NCBI RefSeq assembly: GCF_039994875.1
Contig: NZ_CP121196.1
Coordinates: 744,001-808,000 of the forward strand
Reading direction: 5' to 3'
DNA: 64,000 bases
Source of the DNA: Telmatobacter sp. DSM 110680
GTDB taxonomy: Bacteria; Acidobacteriota; Terriglobia; Terriglobales; Acidobacteriaceae
Shown here: piece after piece, positions 24,919-34,283 of the stretch
Layout of the letters: every line of letters starts with the position of its first letter
Position numbering within the stretch: position 1 is the stretch's first letter
The notes under the pieces: model-generated
What the model saw: the letters and a program-made list of their open reading frames with translations, nothing else
The model's database searches: none
What the model was told of the DNA's origin: nothing
Translations under genes and position numbers: made by a program

Positions 24919-25710
24919 TTATTGCTGCAGGATCTGCTCCGCCGCGCCGAGCACATGGCCGGTTTTGCGATCTGCGAGAAAGACGACCAGACGCACCGGA
25001 ACTTTTTCCTGATTCTTCTCCGCCAGGGGTCCCGCGGCGAGCTTCAGTGCGCGACCATCTGCTACGTCAACATTGAATTCCTTCAGCACGCGCACCACTG
25101 CGGTATGGTGCAACGTGCGGCCAGCGTTTTCTCCGCGCGCGACCTCGGAGTGAGTTGAATTGGCAGCCAGAACCGCAACCAGTTTCGTCCCCGCAGGAGC
25201 ATCTGCGTGAATCGAAAATTGTACGGCTCCGTTCTCCCATTGAGCATGCTCGATCATGACGCTCTTCTTTGGTACCTTGATTTGTTTTTCGACAGCGTCG
25301 ACCAGGGATCGCGCGTTGCTTCCGACGAATTGCTCGGTTCCATCTACGACCATTTGAGGCGTGTAACTCGAGTCGAGACCGAAGCGTTGCACGTATTGCT
25401 CCTGTCGCTCCGTCATGGCATCAAGCGAGAAGGGATCGCTCCAGCCCTGATGATTCCAATAGGTCACGTGTTCGCTGAGAACAATCGCCTGCGCACCAGA
25501 AATAGGCTGCGTTGCATCGATCTTTGCGAGCAGCACGTCTGCCGGCGGACAGTCCGAGCAGCCCTCCGATGTGAACAATTCAACGAGCACGGGCACGCGA
25601 TTCGCCTGGATTTGCTGAGAGTGGGCCGGCGAATCAGTTCCGCAGACCAGTAACGAAAGAAGCAACAGGCGCCAAGCCAATGAAAGTGAATGCAACCTCA
25701 GGGAAGCCAT
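24919..25710 (-). CDS. DUF1223 thioredoxin-like secreted protein
   Basis: A 263-residue protein from the start at 25710, which gives a proper signal peptide (about 1-32). The family block VELFTSEGCSDCPPAD (about 43-58) carries the CxxC pair Cys51/Cys54 in a thioredoxin-like setting; HVTYWNHQGWSDPFS and YTPQMVVDG are also family hallmarks. DUF1223 proteins are periplasmic, redox-like and uncharacterised. A further 21 residues upstream are in frame but lack a signal-peptide start. Confidence 0.9.
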   Translation of the reverse strand: MASLRLHSLSLAWRLLLLSLLVCGTDSPAHSQQIQANRVPVLVELFTSEGCSDCPPADVLLAKIDATQPISGAQAIVLSEHVTYWNHQGWSDPFSLDAMTERQEQYVQRFGLDSSYTPQMVVDGTEQFVGSNARSLVDAVEKQIKVPKKSVMIEHAQWENGAVQFSIHADAPAGTKLVAVLAANSTHSEVARGENAGRTLHHTAVVRVLKEFNVDVADGRALKLAAGPLAEKNQEKVPVRLVVFLADRKTGHVLGAAEQILQQ

Positions 25711-25908
25711 ATTGTTTGAGATTCCGATCGCATCCGCGGAGTTACATGAAATTGCATTGGCGCTGTTAATCATCTACCAACTTCCGCTTGTGACTTTAGT
25801 GCCGTCGCCGGAAAAGAATCGGTGGATGTCTGAAAACTATTTTTGGAAGCATGGGTCTGGACACAACATTGGGCTGGAGATCAGTAACCGAGGCCCTGGA
25901 GGAATGAC

Positions 25909-26532
25909 ATGCGACGCACACTGCCCTTACTTGCCTTGGCCACCTTGTTCGCCTCGGCACCGATTTTCGCACAACAGACAGTCCCCGCTACTCAACCCGC
26001 TACGACACAGCCAAAGGAAGGCTCTGTCAACGATCGCCGCCAGGATCAGCAGGACCGCATCGCCAACGGGGTGCAGTCTGGCCAGCTTACCGCAGGCGAG
26101 ACTAAGAATCTAGAATCGCGCGAAGCCAACGTGAATCGCGAAATCAAAGACGATCGTCAGGCTAACGGCGGCAAGCTCACCACTCAGGAACGGCAGCAGG
26201 TGAACAGGCAGCAAAACAATATGAGCAAGTCGATCTACGCCGACAAGCACAATGCAAACACCGCGCACTACGGCAACAACGAAGTTGGACAGCGCCGAGA
26301 GAATCAGCAGGATCGCATCGCGCAGGGAATCAAGAGCGGTCAGATGACCGCAGGCGAAGCGGCTCGCACTGAAAATCGGGAGCAGGGCATCAACCAGCAG
26401 GTTCATGCCGATCGCCAGGCCAATGGAGGCAAGCTGACCGGGCAGGAAAAGCGACAGGTCAATCGCGAACAGAATGGCGCCAGCCGCCAGATCTATCGCC
26501 AGAAGCATAACAATAAGGTTGCACCTAAATAG
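25909..26532 (+). CDS. Secreted protein with an 86-residue internal duplication
   Basis: A 207-residue protein with a signal peptide (1-21, FAQ). The mature chain is two copies of one unit, about residues 40-116 and 126-202. Landmarks line up at a constant spacing of 86 residues with no gap: QQDRIA at 47/133, SGQ-TAGE, ANGGKL at 85/171, QVNR, and IY-x2-KH at 109/195. The sequence is very polar, rich in Gln/Asn/Arg and probably helical. I recall this family from Acidobacteria; its function is unknown. GGAGGA lies five bases before the ATG. Confidence 0.82.
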   Translation: MRRTLPLLALATLFASAPIFAQQTVPATQPATTQPKEGSVNDRRQDQQDRIANGVQSGQLTAGETKNLESREANVNREIKDDRQANGGKLTTQERQQVNRQQNNMSKSIYADKHNANTAHYGNNEVGQRRENQQDRIAQGIKSGQMTAGEAARTENREQGINQQVHADRQANGGKLTGQEKRQVNREQNGASRQIYRQKHNNKVAPK

Positions 26533-26574
26533 ACCAGGTCCCCTAGGAAGAACGGAGCCGGTTATGCTGAACGC

Positions 26575-27453
26575 ATGACCGGCTCTCGTGTTTTGCGGCT
26601 TACTTGTCTGCTTGCGCTCACCACAATCGGCACCTACGCGCAGCGCCTTGGCATGAGATCTGCCGTGTCCTTGACGCCGACGATCGTTGAGGCGGGGTCG
26701 CCGGAGTTGATTGTGATCTCCATGCCGAATGCTAAAAGCATCTATGGTGAATGGCTCGGAAAGAAGATTGAATTTTTTCAACGTGGAGAGAAGTGGGTTG
26801 CGCTTGCGGGCGTCGACGTCGAAGCGCCGCCGGGAACAACGACGCTGAAGATTACCGGAGAGACAAGCAGCGGCGAAATCGATCTCAGTCAGACGGTCGA
26901 GATTCACCCGGCGCACTACCGCACAGGCGCGCTAACTGTTCCGCCAAAGTTTGTTGAGCCCGGACCCGACGAACAGAAAGTCATCGCTGCCGATGCAGAG
27001 ATCAAGACCAGGGTGTTCGCATCGAGTGTCGCCGAGCCGCTTTGGCATGGAAGCTTTCGCGCACCAGTGCTCGCCAAGCCGACCGACAGCTTTGGTACGC
27101 GCCGCATGTTCAACGGCAAGCTGGCGAGCGTTCACAAAGGCATGGATTTTCGTGCCGCGAAGGGAACGGTGGTGCGCGCTTCGAACAGCGGAGTTGTGGT
27201 GCTGGCACGTCCGCTCTACTACGAAGGCAACTGCGTGATCATCGATCACGGGCTGGGCCTCTACACGCTGTCGATGCATTTCAGCCGCATCGATGTGCAC
27301 GAAGGGCAGCACGTGATTGCGGGCGACAAGCTGGGACTGAGCGGCGCGACAGGACGCGTGACCGGACCGCATTTGCATTGGGCCGTGCGCTGGGAAGGCG
27401 CTTATCTCGATCCGGGTAAGCTGCTCAGGTTGAATCTGAATGCAATCAAGTAG
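26575..27453 (+). CDS. Secreted M23 (LytM) metallopeptidase
   Basis: A peptidoglycan endopeptidase-like protein of 292 residues with a signal peptide (about 1-22). After an N-terminal beta domain (about 25-125) comes the M23 domain (about 150-285) with zinc ligands His187-x3-Asp191 (HKGMD) and His266-x-His268 (HLHW). The intervening GTVVRASNSGVVVLARPLYYEGNCVIIDHG block is standard for the family. All four active-site residues are present, so it is likely catalytic rather than an activator. No strong SD; follows the repeat protein by 42 bases and may be read from its transcript. Confidence 0.93.
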   Translation: MTGSRVLRLTCLLALTTIGTYAQRLGMRSAVSLTPTIVEAGSPELIVISMPNAKSIYGEWLGKKIEFFQRGEKWVALAGVDVEAPPGTTTLKITGETSSGEIDLSQTVEIHPAHYRTGALTVPPKFVEPGPDEQKVIAADAEIKTRVFASSVAEPLWHGSFRAPVLAKPTDSFGTRRMFNGKLASVHKGMDFRAAKGTVVRASNSGVVVLARPLYYEGNCVIIDHGLGLYTLSMHFSRIDVHEGQHVIAGDKLGLSGATGRVTGPHLHWAVRWEGAYLDPGKLLRLNLNAIK

Positions 27454-27471
27454 AGCGCAGACCGTGCTGAC

Positions 27472-28755
27472 CTATCGCGACACTAGATCCTCTTCCGCTT
27501 CTGGCACGGATGCTGGCGCAGCGGCTGGACGGGATGCCTTTTCCCGCCGAAGTGATTTGAAAGCGCGATAAACGAAAGAGCCCATGTACCAGCCGTCGAT
27601 GTACTGGAACGGCGTTTCGCCTGTGGTGTAGTGGCCGCAAGGCAGCACGCGCTTCTCGAAGTTGAGGCCGATTCGTTGAAATGCTTCAACAACCTGCAGC
27701 GAGTATGGGAGAGGAAAGGTCAGGTCGTAGTTGGCGTAGATCAGCAGTACCCTCTTGTCGGGGCCGCCTGCTTTCGCACTGGCGATGCGATCGTAATAGC
27801 TGATTGGACTGATGGCTGACCACAACTCGCGCACTCGATCTTGCGTCATACCTACGTCGTCCAGAGCTTGCTTCACATGGCGCGTGCTCTGTCCAGCCCA
27901 CACCACGTCTCCAAATGCCGTAGATGCATGATTGAAAGCATTCACACGAATGCGGGGATCGTGGGCGCTCGCTAGAAATCCATAGCAGGAGCCGAGGCTT
28001 GTGCCCAGTACGCCGAAATGCTCGTAGCCCTGATCTTCAAGCCAGTCGATGCAACAGCGGATGTCGACCACGGCCTGACGGCACGCGGAGAGCGTCCGGC
28101 CGATGTTGGCGCTGACCGCGTAGTCGGAGCGCTCCAATTCCACGGGGCGCCGGATGTCGTGATACGGCTTGGACAGACGCAGTGCGGAGATACCCATGCG
28201 GTTGAATATGGCGCACAGAGAATTGTGGCTGAATGCATCCGCGTTCCACTGCGGCATCACTACGATTGCTTGCTTTGGCCGTTTCGGGTCTTTGTGTTCG
28301 GGCGCGGGATACCAGCGGGCGTTGACCAGATCATTGTCGGGATAACCCGTGCGTTCCGGTGATGTGAACCGCAGAAATTGCGCGGGTGATGTTTTGCCCT
28401 CAGCCGCAAGGCGTTTGATCTCGGCAGCCTTGGCCAGAGTCTCGGGTCTGACATTTGTCGGGAACAGTTCGGGGTGACGCTCCTCGAGGCGGAAGTCTGT
28501 CGGCTTGTCGTAGCCGAAGAAGACGTCGCTATTTCTGATAAGAAGCTGATTGATGCGCGCCATCGCGGCTTCAGAGGCGGCAGGATCACGCAGAGCTTCT
28601 GGAGTTGGGATTGCTGCGCCGAATCCATGTGCCGCCAGAAAAGGCTCAATGAATTCGAAGCCCCACTCAAGCGGCCTGACAACACGATTTTCATCACGGG
28701 TGGTGAGACGGGTTTCCCAGTCGTACATCCAGCGCGCGTACTTTTCCCTGAACAT
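27472..28755 (-). CDS. Alpha/beta-hydrolase, ABHD18-like
   Basis: A 427-residue cytosolic protein resembling the ABHD18 (DUF2048-like) family. Features are the opening FREKYARWMYDWE, the NARWYPAP and VVMPQWNADAFSHNSLC blocks, and the hydrolase triad: Ser253 in GTSLGS, an Asp in YANYDLTFP (about 345) and a His in LPCGHYTTGE (about 381). Substrate unknown. The C-terminal 25 residues are a Lys/Ala/Glu tail. It follows the VKOR-like gene on the same strand with only 15 bases between them. Confidence 0.8.
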   Translation of the reverse strand: MFREKYARWMYDWETRLTTRDENRVVRPLEWGFEFIEPFLAAHGFGAAIPTPEALRDPAASEAAMARINQLLIRNSDVFFGYDKPTDFRLEERHPELFPTNVRPETLAKAAEIKRLAAEGKTSPAQFLRFTSPERTGYPDNDLVNARWYPAPEHKDPKRPKQAIVVMPQWNADAFSHNSLCAIFNRMGISALRLSKPYHDIRRPVELERSDYAVSANIGRTLSACRQAVVDIRCCIDWLEDQGYEHFGVLGTSLGSCYGFLASAHDPRIRVNAFNHASTAFGDVVWAGQSTRHVKQALDDVGMTQDRVRELWSAISPISYYDRIASAKAGGPDKRVLLIYANYDLTFPLPYSLQVVEAFQRIGLNFEKRVLPCGHYTTGETPFQYIDGWYMGSFVYRAFKSLRREKASRPAAAPASVPEAEEDLVSR

Positions 28756-28770
28756 GTGCTCAGCTCAATT

Positions 28771-29184
28771 TTACCAGCGTCTACGCCTTCGCTGGTTCGC
28801 ATCGATGATGAGCCACACGGGACTGAGGAAAGTGATGAGCGCGATAATTCCGAGCGAAATGACGCAGTAGAGGCACCACACATTCAGGACATCGCGCTCG
28901 ATATGAGCCAGGTAAAGGGCAAATGCAAGACCTACTGCTGCAGCGAGCGAGAGCACTGCCCGTTGTCGCGCCAACCCCAGCCAAACAAGTGCGAGAAAAC
29001 CGAGGATCCCGATGAGTGCGACCGGCACGCCTTCAATCATGGAGTAGGAGCTGTGGTTCACAACACCGCAGTCCCATTTCTCATTAATAGAGCAGGGAGT
29101 AGTGCCAGCCGTGTAGTGAATCTGAAGCGCAAGGCCCGAGACGACGGCCCCGGCCAGGGCAAGAACCGCAATCACATATCGCAT
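28771..29184 (-). CDS. Vitamin K epoxide reductase (VKOR) family membrane protein
   Basis: A 137-residue four-span membrane protein. It has the VKOR cysteine sets: loop pair Cys31 and Cys39 and the active-site pair Cys104-Leu-Tyr-Cys107 (WCLYC). Bacterial VKOR homologues re-oxidise a DsbA-like partner using quinone and so drive disulfide formation. No DsbA partner is adjacent; the DUF1223 CxxC protein 3 kb away is a speculative candidate. The start at 29184 begins the first span; a longer upstream frame overlaps the nadD promoter and looks noncoding. Confidence 0.9.
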   Translation of the reverse strand: MRYVIAVLALAGAVVSGLALQIHYTAGTTPCSINEKWDCGVVNHSSYSMIEGVPVALIGILGFLALVWLGLARQRAVLSLAAAVGLAFALYLAHIERDVLNVWCLYCVISLGIIALITFLSPVWLIIDANQRRRRRW

Positions 29185-29319
29185 GTTGAGAATGATGCTA
29201 GCAGAGAATCGGGGTTCTGAATTTCTGATTGGAGGGTCAGCGAAATCAATGGACTTGGTTGGATACGGACCTCCAGAGCCGCGGATCTGCCAACAAGTCA
29301 AATACCGGTCGTCTGTGGG

Positions 29320-30054
29320 ATGCCGTACCATGAACCCATGCGTCAGCCAGCCGATCGGAGACAGCGCATCGCTTTCTTTGGGGGCAGCTTCGACCCTCCT
29401 CATCTGGGGCACATTGGCGTCGCGCTCGCGGCACAGACCGCTTTGCAATTGGATACCGTCCTGTTTGCGCCGGTGGGCATTCAACCACTGAAGCCGCTTG
29501 GCTCAACAGCGAGCTTTGAAGATCGCGTCGAGATGACGCAGCTGGCAATTAGAGGGTTTCCACAGTTTTCGATTTCCCTTGCCGATGCGCCTAATTCCAG
29601 CGGCACGCCGAACTACACCATCGAGACGCTGATGCGGCTGCGGGAACAATATCCTTCGGCAACTCTCTTTATGTTGATGGGTGCGGACTCCCTCGTTGGG
29701 CTTGGCCACTGGTACCGAGGCGCAGAGATTCCTTTTGTCGCCCCACTGATCGTGGCTTCGCGCCCCGGACAACGACTTGCGGATATGGCCGCGATTCTGC
29801 CTGACGGAATGATAATCACGGAAGATGCAACGGCAACTGAAGACGCGTCGGAAATACCGCTGCAAGTTTTCACTCTCCGCAACACCGCCGGAGCAGCCAC
29901 GCCGTTCTATCTTCTGCCTGGTCTCGAAATCGAAATCAGCGCATCAGATATAAGAACTCAAGCGAATGCAGCTCTTGATCGCCTTTGCGCAGGTCATGAC
30001 CTGCTGCCGGATGCGGTCTGCGAATATATCGCGGAACATAGCCTCTACCACTGA
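29320..30054 (+). CDS. nadD: Nicotinate-nucleotide adenylyltransferase
   Basis: Forms deamido-NAD from nicotinate mononucleotide and ATP. Nucleotidyltransferase signature GGSFDPPHLGH at about 21-31, the LMGADSLVGL strand with GHWYRG, and the C-terminal ISASDIR (the ISSTxIR motif). At 244 residues it is slightly longer than typical because of an insert near EDATATEDASEIPLQ. Start could be 29320 or 29338 (both ATG); neither has a good SD. Followed by rsfS, the usual nadD partner, about 120 bases downstream. Confidence 0.95.
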   Translation: MPYHEPMRQPADRRQRIAFFGGSFDPPHLGHIGVALAAQTALQLDTVLFAPVGIQPLKPLGSTASFEDRVEMTQLAIRGFPQFSISLADAPNSSGTPNYTIETLMRLREQYPSATLFMLMGADSLVGLGHWYRGAEIPFVAPLIVASRPGQRLADMAAILPDGMIITEDATATEDASEIPLQVFTLRNTAGAATPFYLLPGLEIEISASDIRTQANAALDRLCAGHDLLPDAVCEYIAEHSLYH

Positions 30055-30172
30055 TATCGCTTTTCTGGATTCGTTTTGCACTGCTTCGCTTCACACTTTA
30101 TAGTCCAATGATTACCGTAAGCCTTCACTGCGCGCTCCTCTCGGCTTGCCGCTGCCGGGGTGAGAGACTACG

Positions 30173-30751
30173 ATGAGCGAGGAGACCAATTCCGCTGCAA
30201 TGAGCACAAGCCAGGCGCACGAACAAACCCGCATTCTCGTACAAGCCGCAGCCGCGGCCTGTGAAGACAAGAAAGGCGAAGACACCCGCATCCTCGAACT
30301 CGACCCGATCGATTCCGGGCTGTCTGACTTTTTTCTTATTACCTCAGCCACCAACGACCGTCAAGCTATCGCCATTGCCGACGAAATTGAGTACCGCCTG
30401 AAGAAAGATTTCGGCGTGATGCCACATTCCGTGGAGGGGCGACGCCGGGGCGACTGGATTCTCCTGGACTATGTCGACTTCGTTGCGCACGTGTTCCTTA
30501 CCGAGCGACGCGCCTTTTACGATATTGAACGCCTTCGGAAATCGGCTCGACCGCTGACGCCGGCCGAATTCGACACGGAACTCAAGGAAGCATTATCCGC
30601 GAAGACGCGAGCAGCCCGAGATAAGGCGGACAGTAAGCCCAAGAAAAAAGTACCCACGCCAAAGCCCAAGAAGACATCGGCAACAAAACCTGCCTCAGTG
30701 AAGAAGAAAGCTTCCACGAAGCCGGTAAAAAAGCCTCGCGTCAAACACTAA
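30173..30751 (+). CDS. rsfS: Ribosomal silencing factor RsfS with a basic tail
   Basis: Binds ribosomal protein uL14 and blocks subunit joining when nutrients are low. The family core is at about residues 20-125, with DPIDSGLSDFFLITSATNDRQ and GDWILLDYVDFVAHVF. It is followed by an unusual tail of about 50 residues of Lys/Pro/Ala/Ser (140-192), which makes the protein 192 long where I expect about 110-130. The tail may bind RNA or be disordered. Near nadD, as in many bacteria. An inner ATG at 30200 is an alternative start. Confidence 0.95.
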   Translation: MSEETNSAAMSTSQAHEQTRILVQAAAAACEDKKGEDTRILELDPIDSGLSDFFLITSATNDRQAIAIADEIEYRLKKDFGVMPHSVEGRRRGDWILLDYVDFVAHVFLTERRAFYDIERLRKSARPLTPAEFDTELKEALSAKTRAARDKADSKPKKKVPTPKPKKTSATKPASVKKKASTKPVKKPRVKH

Positions 30752-30781
30752 CAGGTTCTAGAATTCACTGGTAAAAAAAGG

Positions 30782-30807
30782 AAGGGCGCCCATCACGGGC
30801 GCCCTTT
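30782..30807. terminator. Two-way intrinsic terminator
   Basis: AAGGGCGCCC-ATCAC-GGGCGCCCTT is a perfect ten-base stem with T on its 3' side and an A-run before it, so it can stop rsfS from the left and the receptor gene from the right. Confidence 0.88.
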
Positions 30808-30823
30808 GTATCTGGCATTCAAG

Positions 30824-33800
30824 TTAGAACGTGAACGTGCCCTTGAACTGGATGAGGCGCGGAGATGCATCGCCACCGAGGAACGCGCCCAAAATCGAAG
30901 TAGGCGTGTTCGCCGTGGTGTAAATCACTCCGAGCGTCGAGTCGTTCACGTCGGAATCCGGAATCTGGAAGTTCGGATGGTTGAAGAGATTGAAGAACTG
31001 CACGCCAACCTTGAGTTTGCCCTGTTCCATGCCGGGGACCTTGAAACCCTTTGACACGTCCATGTCGGCATCGGTGTAGTTCGGTCCGTACAGCTGATTC
31101 CGGCGCTGTTGTCCATAGTCAGTTGAATTTGTAAAGTGCGAGGCGAACGCGCACGGATTCAGAGTATGCGCGCCTCCACCGCAGTGGTGGTTGAAGTTGT
31201 TGTCGATCTGCTTTGCGAGAGGAGCATTGCCGTAGACCACGTCGCCGGTGTTATCCGTTACCGAAAATGGATAGCCGGAGTTGTGGAATACTGCGCCTGC
31301 AATTTCCCAGTTGTCGACCAAAGCCCGCGGCCCACCGTAGTGAGGAACCGTAATCGAGTAGTTGGCGCTGATGTAGTGACGAGTGTCGTAGTCGGCGTTC
31401 CCATAATTCTGGACGAGGCTATTGGGATTAATCTGCCCAACTCCGTTGACACCGAATGAGTCAAAGCCACCGTTTGAAGAAGTGTCGAGGGCATGGCCGT
31501 AGGCATAGTTGAATTGTGTGGTGAGCCAGCTGAGCTTGCTGGTCAACGTAGCAATCAGGCCGTGGTAGTTGGAGTACGATCCACTGTAATACTGTGTGAC
31601 CGAACCCAATGCCGCATTTGGCCGCGAGGAGGGCAGGCTGGCGTTGTATCCAGGCATGGTCGGATCGGTCTGCCCGTCGTAGGCGTTTGGCATGTACGAA
31701 ACTGGCTGATGGTAGCTGCGGTTCCCGATGTAATTCAGCGACATTACCGTGTTCTTGACAATCTCACGCTCGACTGCAAGGCTCCACTCTTCATAGGTTG
31801 GAAGCTTGACGTCGTGCGCGACCGCTGTAACGGTGGGGCGCGAGAAAACTCCTCCCGTTACCGTCTTGAGGCTGAGAGCGGGTCCGCAACCTGAGTAACA
31901 TGCACCCTGCGAAAAAAGGCTCTGCAGCGCAGAATTCGAAGTTACCGCAGCCGCGTGTCCGCTCGTGCTCATACTCGGATCGAGCGTAATGTTGTTGCCA
32001 TACGCCGCTCCCAGAACAGTGAAGCGATCAACGTTGGGAAGGTTTGCCAGCAGATCGCCCATGATTTGCGCTGGGAAGTAGTCTGCGAACATTCCGAAAC
32101 CGCCGCGAATTGTAGTTTTCGAGTCGGCTCCGCCGGGGAGGAAGGAGAAGCCAAAGCGCGGTTCAAGAGCAATATTCTGCTGCTTGAAGAATGCGCGATC
32201 TCTGCCGGTCGTAATCAACTGGTTGTACGGAGTGGCAGCGCTTGTTGGGAGATTGCTGAAATCCTGCGAGAAGTTCGACACGCAGTTGGTACGGCACAGC
32301 GGATTCGAATTATGCTCTGCGCGAAGGCCCAGCGTCAGGGTCAAGTTTGACGTTGGCTTCCACTGATCCTGCGCATACGCACCCATTACGTAGAGAGCTA
32401 CTGGTTCCGACAGGTGCTGCGGGAAGCGCTCCGCCCACTCATCTGAATAACCAGCTGCAAAATCACCTTCGTCCAGAATGTAGTTCTCGCCGCCGGCGAA
32501 GTTGATGTTGTGCTCACTTGAGGTGTAATCGGTGATATCGTCGCGGCGCATGGTGAAGCCGAGCTTGAACGTATGCTTTCCCCGACTCAGGCTCAGATCA
32601 TCGTTGAACTGGTAGCCCGTCACATTGCGGCCTTGCGGAAATGCGTAATCGGCACCGCCGATCCAGGAGCTTGCGTTCAGATTCACATCCCAGTCACCGC
32701 CCGACGCAAATCCCTCCGGTACCAGAACAAAAGGCAGGTTGGACGCGGCCAGGGTCGTTGCATTGGTATTCGTGAAGATGGCTCGATAGTAGCTCGCCGC
32801 AAAAAGAAACTGGTTGGTTAGATAAGGCGTGAACGTGTGCGTCTCGTTTAACTGCCCTTCATAAGAAGGTTGCGGACTTTCAGCATCGAAGAGTGGGGTG
32901 AGGAAGCTGGTTTGCGTCGGCTGGACACCGTGATCGACCTTGGAGTGGACGAAGAGATGGTCATTCGGGCCGAGGTTGAAATCCACGCGATCGTTGATGA
33001 GCCATTCACGCCCGAAGTTTGTGGTCTGCCCGTTCCAGATCCAGGTACGGGGATCGTTCGGATCCTGCGAGCCGGAGCTCCAGTTCTTGGCGTTGTTGTA
33101 GTAACTGAAAATTGACTGATACACCGGAGCTTCGGCAGCATTTCCGTTGTCAGCGAGATTACCGTAAGGCGCCAGCGTCGGATCCGCTGTGCCTGCCCCG
33201 CCGAGAATTGCCGACTGGAATGCAGGGCTCGGTCCATACGCTTTGGCGCGAACTGGAATGATGACGCGGATGCCTTCCGTGTCGATAAAACCGAAGATCT
33301 TATCTTTCTTCAGGGGCCCGCCGATAGCCGCCGCCCACTGATTGGCGTTGTCGAAATTTCGGGGCGAACCGAGCTGCTTGTTGAAGTAGCTGTTGGCATT
33401 CATCACGCGGCCATTCCACCAGTAGGTCGCATTCCCATGCCACCGGTTGCCACCCGATCGCGAAATCTCATTCACCTGCGCGCCACCGAGTCCGCCGAAC
33501 GCAGCGTCATAACTGTTGGTGATCACGGTTACTGTGTCCACATCGTTGTTGCCTAGGAGCAAGTTTGTCGCGCCGGAGTTGTTCAAATTCAGGTAAGGAT
33601 CGCCCTCGTAGCCGCCGTTAACTGTGAATGTGTTCGAGGTACCGGGCAATCCGTTCACGGAGAAGTTGCCATAGCCGCCTTGCGTGTTCATTACTGCGCC
33701 AGGTGTAGTTTGCGCTACGAACGTAAGATCGTTGCCTGGATTCGGCAGAGTTTGAATCTGCTGCAGGTCAAAGCTGGTGGACATTTGCGCGTCATCGGTG

Positions 33801-34213
33801 TGTAGAACCTCTCCTGCACCGGCGCTCACTTCAACCGTAGTGGCCGCCTGGCCAACCGTAAGCTTCACCGACAGAGTCGTGATGACACCGGCGGAAACGG
33901 TCGCATCCGCTGTAGTGGTGCTGAATCCGTTCGCGGTAACACTGACCTTGTATCTACCCGGTGGCAACAGTGCGACGCGGAAGTTTCCGGACGAGTCAGA
34001 GGTCGCAGCGTTTCGGACATTCTTGTCCTGGCTTGTGACGGTGATTTGCGCATTGGGCAATGCCGCACCCGAAGAATCCAAAACGGTGCCGGCAATGTCC
34101 CCGGAAATGTTTGATTGAGCGCTCGCGGTGGGCGCTGCAACGTTAGCCACAAATCCGGCGACTGTCAGCAGACTCAGTGCCAGGGTTGCATTTCTGAACT
34201 TCTTAAAACGCAT
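30824..34213 (-). CDS. Oar-type TonB-dependent receptor 1
   Basis: A 1129-residue outer-membrane protein. Signal peptide with cleavage near Ala32; a carboxypeptidase-regulatory/Ig-like domain at about 38-115 (GTVLDSSGAALPNAQITV...GNFRVALLPPGRYKVSV); a plug (about 120-270, with SVNGLPGTSNTFTVNG); then a large beta-barrel ending in Phe (FKGTFTF), the usual outer-membrane signal. It would import large ligands, often oligosaccharides or peptides, with energy from TonB. GGAGGAG lies before the ATG. No SusD partner is adjacent. Ligand unknown. Confidence 0.93.
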   Translation of the reverse strand: MRFKKFRNATLALSLLTVAGFVANVAAPTASAQSNISGDIAGTVLDSSGAALPNAQITVTSQDKNVRNAATSDSSGNFRVALLPPGRYKVSVTANGFSTTTADATVSAGVITTLSVKLTVGQAATTVEVSAGAGEVLHTDDAQMSTSFDLQQIQTLPNPGNDLTFVAQTTPGAVMNTQGGYGNFSVNGLPGTSNTFTVNGGYEGDPYLNLNNSGATNLLLGNNDVDTVTVITNSYDAAFGGLGGAQVNEISRSGGNRWHGNATYWWNGRVMNANSYFNKQLGSPRNFDNANQWAAAIGGPLKKDKIFGFIDTEGIRVIIPVRAKAYGPSPAFQSAILGGAGTADPTLAPYGNLADNGNAAEAPVYQSIFSYYNNAKNWSSGSQDPNDPRTWIWNGQTTNFGREWLINDRVDFNLGPNDHLFVHSKVDHGVQPTQTSFLTPLFDAESPQPSYEGQLNETHTFTPYLTNQFLFAASYYRAIFTNTNATTLAASNLPFVLVPEGFASGGDWDVNLNASSWIGGADYAFPQGRNVTGYQFNDDLSLSRGKHTFKLGFTMRRDDITDYTSSEHNINFAGGENYILDEGDFAAGYSDEWAERFPQHLSEPVALYVMGAYAQDQWKPTSNLTLTLGLRAEHNSNPLCRTNCVSNFSQDFSNLPTSAATPYNQLITTGRDRAFFKQQNIALEPRFGFSFLPGGADSKTTIRGGFGMFADYFPAQIMGDLLANLPNVDRFTVLGAAYGNNITLDPSMSTSGHAAAVTSNSALQSLFSQGACYSGCGPALSLKTVTGGVFSRPTVTAVAHDVKLPTYEEWSLAVEREIVKNTVMSLNYIGNRSYHQPVSYMPNAYDGQTDPTMPGYNASLPSSRPNAALGSVTQYYSGSYSNYHGLIATLTSKLSWLTTQFNYAYGHALDTSSNGGFDSFGVNGVGQINPNSLVQNYGNADYDTRHYISANYSITVPHYGGPRALVDNWEIAGAVFHNSGYPFSVTDNTGDVVYGNAPLAKQIDNNFNHHCGGGAHTLNPCAFASHFTNSTDYGQQRRNQLYGPNYTDADMDVSKGFKVPGMEQGKLKVGVQFFNLFNHPNFQIPDSDVNDSTLGVIYTTANTPTSILGAFLGGDASPRLIQFKGTFTF

Positions 34214-34273
34214 ACTGCTCCTCCAAATTCCATTGCAATCGAAGGCTCAAAAGCGGAGCCCTCAAAGCGATGC

Positions 34274-34283
34274 ACACATGTGT
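34274..34283. promoter_or_regulatory. ACACATGTGT palindrome in the leader of receptor 1
   Basis: A perfect ten-base palindrome, framed by GCGA and TCGC, about 60 bases upstream of the receptor 1 start. Could be an operator for a dimeric regulator or chance. Confidence 0.3.

Noticed and set aside
26110..26916. A 268-residue minus-strand frame over the repeat protein and M23 gene
   Set aside because: Hydrophobic runs come from antisense reading of Gln/Asn codons; both plus-strand genes have clear starts and domains.
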